From NCBI GenBank assembly GCA_031213475.1, contig JARUPZ010000018.1, positions 4,060,680 through 4,124,679 on the forward strand: a stretch of 64,000 nt of DNA, read 5' to 3'. Position numbers and translations under genes: made by a program. The notes under the pieces are model-generated. The model made no database searches, had not been told where the DNA came from, and worked only from the letters and a program-made list of their open reading frames with translations. Source of the DNA: Nereocystis luetkeana (lineage: Eukaryota; Sar; Phaeophyceae; Laminariales; Laminariaceae). Below are positions 61,195 through 64,000 of this stretch, piece by piece. Within the stretch, counting starts at the first letter, position 1, and every line of letters begins with the position of its first letter.

Positions 61195-61345
61195 GTCAGG
61201 TCAACGCCCACGGGTCGGGTCGGGTCGGGTCGCGGGTCTGCAGATCCGACCCGACCCACGAAAAATTTTGAGGTGTGCTGACTTTGACCCGGCCCGACCC
61301 GCGAGATTTTGAAAGCCCCTTGACCCGACCCGACCCAACCCTAGA
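61195..61345. repeat. CCCGA/TCGGG array with internal inversion
   Basis: GGGTCGGGTCGGGTCGGGTC runs up to a centre near 61243 and is then mirrored by CCGACCCGACCC. Two TTTTGAAA-containing spacers are present. It could fold into a hairpin. Confidence 0.8.
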
Positions 61346-61349
61346 GATT

Positions 61350-61890
61350 TAGAATAACTATCACTGTTGATGTAAAATATCGAGGCGCCGCCGTGGATGG
61401 CTGACTTTCGCGTCTCCGCTGTTCTCGATTTTTTTTACTTGACGTTTTCCTGGACTCTGGGGGGGGGGGTTCAACTTATTGACGTTTTCCGAGTTTGCGA
61501 GTCAGGGTTTTTCTGGCAGGTACGTTCCTGCGTTGTTGTTCTTTTTTTTCCTTGGGCTTGGTTGGGGATGTTTTTCGCGTATTTTGCCCCCCCCCCCCCC
61601 CCCCGCTCAGTATCGGGGCTGGTCTGGGTAATCGGGCCACTCATTTGTGGCACAGGACACGTTTCCCGAGTTGTAGGCTGGGTTTTCGGAGTGGTTCTTG
61701 ACATCTTCCGTGGTATTTTTTCTTCTCGTTTTTTTATGTTTACTTTTCACTTTTCCCTGCATCTTCCTCGCCCCCCCCCCGTCGCGGGTGACATGGCGAT
61801 GATTTTTCGTTGACGATTTCTTCCTGCCCCTTAAGGCTGCGATTTCCTTAAAACAAATTAACGTACTTTGCCGGGTTCGTTGCCTTGCCG
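61350..61890. other. No gene recognised
   Basis: Pyrimidine-rich plus strand with three C or G runs. The 138-codon plus frame is rich in Phe, Val and Pro and is explained by composition. Confidence 0.3.
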
Positions 61891-61899
61891 CTAAGAGGT

Positions 61900-62150
61900 G
61901 TGGGAGTGGATTTTGAGGAGCCGTATCGTCGACTCATGTTCTAGTTTGTGGAATCGGGGTTTCCATGAATTTCGCATAATTCTGCATATGCGGCTCATCA
62001 GAGTGGGCTAGTGTTATGATACTGCTTTGTATGAGGTTGAAAGCCCGGTAATTACCTGGGTTCTGGCACTGGGATCGTATTTGTAGTACTTGGAAGGCGT
62101 ATCTTAGGTGGAAAACCAGGGTTTTCCGGAGAGGCACGAGCGTGTATTAA
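61900..62150 (+). repeat. SINE-V-like dispersed repeat, best copy
   Basis: GCTCATCAGAGTGGGCTAGT, then GTTATGATACTGC, CCCGGTAATTACCTGGG, CTGGCACTGGGATCGTATTT and ACTTGGAAGGCGTATCTTAG. The spacing of GGGCTAGTG and GGGATCG (about 65 bases) could be degenerate A and B boxes. Confidence 0.5.
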
Positions 62151-62154
62151 AGGT

Positions 62155-63130
62155 TCGAGGCTCATAACCTATTAAAGGTTCATGGCGCATAACCTACTAG
62201 GTATGGCGATTGGCGTGTGTACCAGCTCGTAGCTGGTGTGTACGCCTAGACTCGATTGCCGATGGCCGGCAATACACAGTCAAAATGTTCGAGGCAAACA
62301 CGTAGTCACTGTCAGGTGACTTGTACGTGAAGCTTCAACATAGAAGAGAAGAAGAAGATGGTGTGGTGACCCCAAGCCACATTGTTGATTGATTGCTCAG
62401 CTGGAAGCTGATGATGGTGAGCAAAAGTAGAGCAAAAGTAGAGTGAGCTCAAAGGGGAGGGCGGTGCGCGTGTGCGCTCGCAGCTCGCAACAAAGGACGA
62501 CCCTTGCACTTCGGTCAAACAAAAACAAAAAGAGGGAATACCCTCGTATTCCGTTCAAAATAAAACAACGAAGAGAACCCCCAGATTTACTGTCAAGAAC
62601 AATATATCTTGGGGTACATATCCATGACCCCAGTGTAGCCTATGTTGTTTCTCCAACCAGAACTACAGTAAAACTATGCTACCGGTCTCGGAGGGATACT
62701 GAAGATATCCTTTCCATTATTTACCAATGATAGCACGTACTAAATGTGCTGTCTACCGTAGATCATGTACGTACGTACCACAACAACAGATCCATGGCAC
62801 TACTCGTCATTGGGACTTTATTCTGTGCGTACGGGTGCACAGCAGTATATGCGTAAAAAGACAGCTGCTGCTATCCTACTATAACTCAGACTGGAAAACT
62901 GTCTGTCGTACATAGAATGCGTAAATGTATACCAGATGACGTAAGTGTAATCGAGTAACGAATATGATGGTTACTGACAAGTATCATCTCTAATAGCGTG
63001 GTCTCAGGCCCCGTCGTGCACAAAAGGAATAAAGCTATTCTTCCATCTCTAAGCGAACAACAACGTGAGTACCAACAAGTACCGACTTAATAAGCAGACC
63101 TCTCCAGGGATACAAAGTCTCCCGCTGTCC
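62155..63130. other. No gene recognised
   Basis: An AATAAAGCTATTCTTCCATC segment at 63028 matches the end of the SINE-V-like copy at 37535. Other short frames have no domain. Confidence 0.3.
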
Positions 63131-63139
63131 GTGATCTGA

Positions 63140-63300
63140 ACATTGACCCGACCCGACCCGACCCGACCCGTTATATTTCAAAATCTCCTGACAAGACCCT
63201 GCCCCACCCGCAAGATTTGGAAACCTCCTCACCCGACCCGACCCGACCCGACACCTTCCGATTGACCCGTGAGACACGGTTTTCATTCGGGTCGCGTCCT
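63140..63300 (+). repeat. CCCGA array, block 2
   Basis: ACCCGACCCGACCCGACCCG, then a TTTCAAAATCTCCTGAC spacer, another with GATTTGGAAACCTCCTC, then more pentamers. All in one orientation. Confidence 0.85.
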
Positions 63301-63654
63301 TAACCCGCGAGACGTTCTATCTTGACCAACGGGTTCGACCCGCGGAACCGGTCCGTGGTTCGACGCTTGAAAAAAGGTAATACCCGGTATTCGTTTTTGT
63401 GCCCCGCAGCGATATGTGGCCTGGCTGTTGTAGTGGGTATAGATGGATGCGGGCATGCGTGAACTTGACGGTGTTTCAATGTTTGAGTATGATAACCGAA
63501 TGAGTGTTGTTGAGTTTTGGTACGAGAGAAGCCTTTGGGTGAGAGAGCGGAAAGTGGAGTGCCGGATCCGCCAGCCGGGTGCGCGGGTCCGACCCGCCGG
63601 TGAGCAGAAAACAACTCGCTGAAAGGTCATGTGGGTCCGACCCGCGAGTGACCC

Positions 63655-63935
63655 GTTGCTCACGGGTCTTGACCTGACCCGACCCGTGAGGCTTGAAAAC
63701 TTCTTGACCCGACCCGACCCGACCCGACCAACCCGTAAGATTTGATAAACTCTTGACCCGACCTGACCCGACCCGCGAGACTTGGAAACCTCTTGAACCC
63801 GACCCGACCCGACCCGTGAGATTCTGAACACTTCCTGACCCGACCCGACCCGTGAGATTCTGAACATTTTCCTAACCCGACCCGATCCGACCCATGACAT
63901 TTTGAGCACACCCCCGTGACCCGCGAAAAGCCCTG
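63655..63935 (+). repeat. CCCGA composite minisatellite, block 3
   Basis: Six units of 36-47 bp: two to four CCCGA pentamers plus a spacer of the form GTGAGATTCTGAACACTTCC. The Arg-Val-Gly-Ser-Gly repeat frame on the minus strand is a by-product. Confidence 0.88.
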
Positions 63936-64000
63936 TTTTTTCTTGTTGCGAAAGTTTTTTTATCCGCATCAACCACGGCTTGGTTGATTTCCCAAATAAT

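Noticed and set aside
63283-63972. 229-codon minus-strand frame with Arg-Val-Gly-Ser-Gly repeats
   Set aside because: Explained by the CCCGA composite minisatellite; the remainder shows no domain.

Overview
The window is nuclear DNA of a eukaryote. The only convincing protein-coding content is two multi-exon protein kinase genes on the minus strand. They have GT-AG introns of about 0.5 to 5.2 kb, and almost everything else is repeats. CaMK-type kinases with large phase-0 introns, together with this mix of short mobile repeats, made me think of a stramenopile, perhaps a brown alga. That is inference; nothing in the window proves the taxon.

Genes. Gene A (about 50.10 to 39.92 kb, minus) and gene B (34.41 to 20.17 kb, minus) are tandem head-to-tail paralogues of a calcium/calmodulin-dependent-kinase-like Ser/Thr kinase. 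Joining exons at GT-AG boundaries gives a continuous kinase domain in each. All internal junctions from exon 1 to exon 5 are phase 0 and fall at equivalent residues. Exons 2, 3 and 5 have identical lengths in the two genes (135, 258 and 180 bp), and exon 4 differs by one codon (156 against 159 bp). The proteins are about 47 per cent identical over exons 2 and 3, so the duplication is old. Both genes have a conserved donor after exon 5, so at least one 3' exon each is not securely placed. Gene A also lacks its 5' end.

Mobile and repetitive DNA. The dominant repeat is a SINE-like element of about 520 bp with a poly-C tail, present in roughly 21 full or partial copies on both strands. It is the source of many of the long G or C runs. 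Its last 60 or so bases resemble the 3' end of a LINE whose reverse-transcriptase C-terminus is also present, at 8.7, 21 and 40.5 kb, so the two look like a parasite and partner pair. There are also tRNA-derived SINEs (23.1 to 23.7, 25.4, 31.3 and 38.3 to 38.7 kb), three families of short inverted-repeat MITEs, a foldback element near 0.6 kb, and several minisatellites. These include a 41-bp array at 10.7 kb, a 26-bp array at 38.2 to 39.0 kb, a large inverted array at 46.4 to 48.2 kb inside gene A, and CCCGA arrays at 61 to 64 kb. Retroelement or unidentified coding relics lie at 48.2, 57.4 to 58.1 and 59.4 kb.

Layout. 0-20 kb: repeats only. 20-34.4 kb: gene B with repeat-filled introns. 34.5-39 kb: intergenic SINEs, MITEs and minisatellites. 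39.9-50.1 kb: gene A. 50.1-64 kb: repeats plus unidentified ORF relics. I found no rRNA gene, intact tRNA gene, CRISPR array or bacterial-type operon. Across the window the 9-mer TACCAGGTA (either strand) occurs 26 times where about 0.5 is expected by chance, and no feature explains it.
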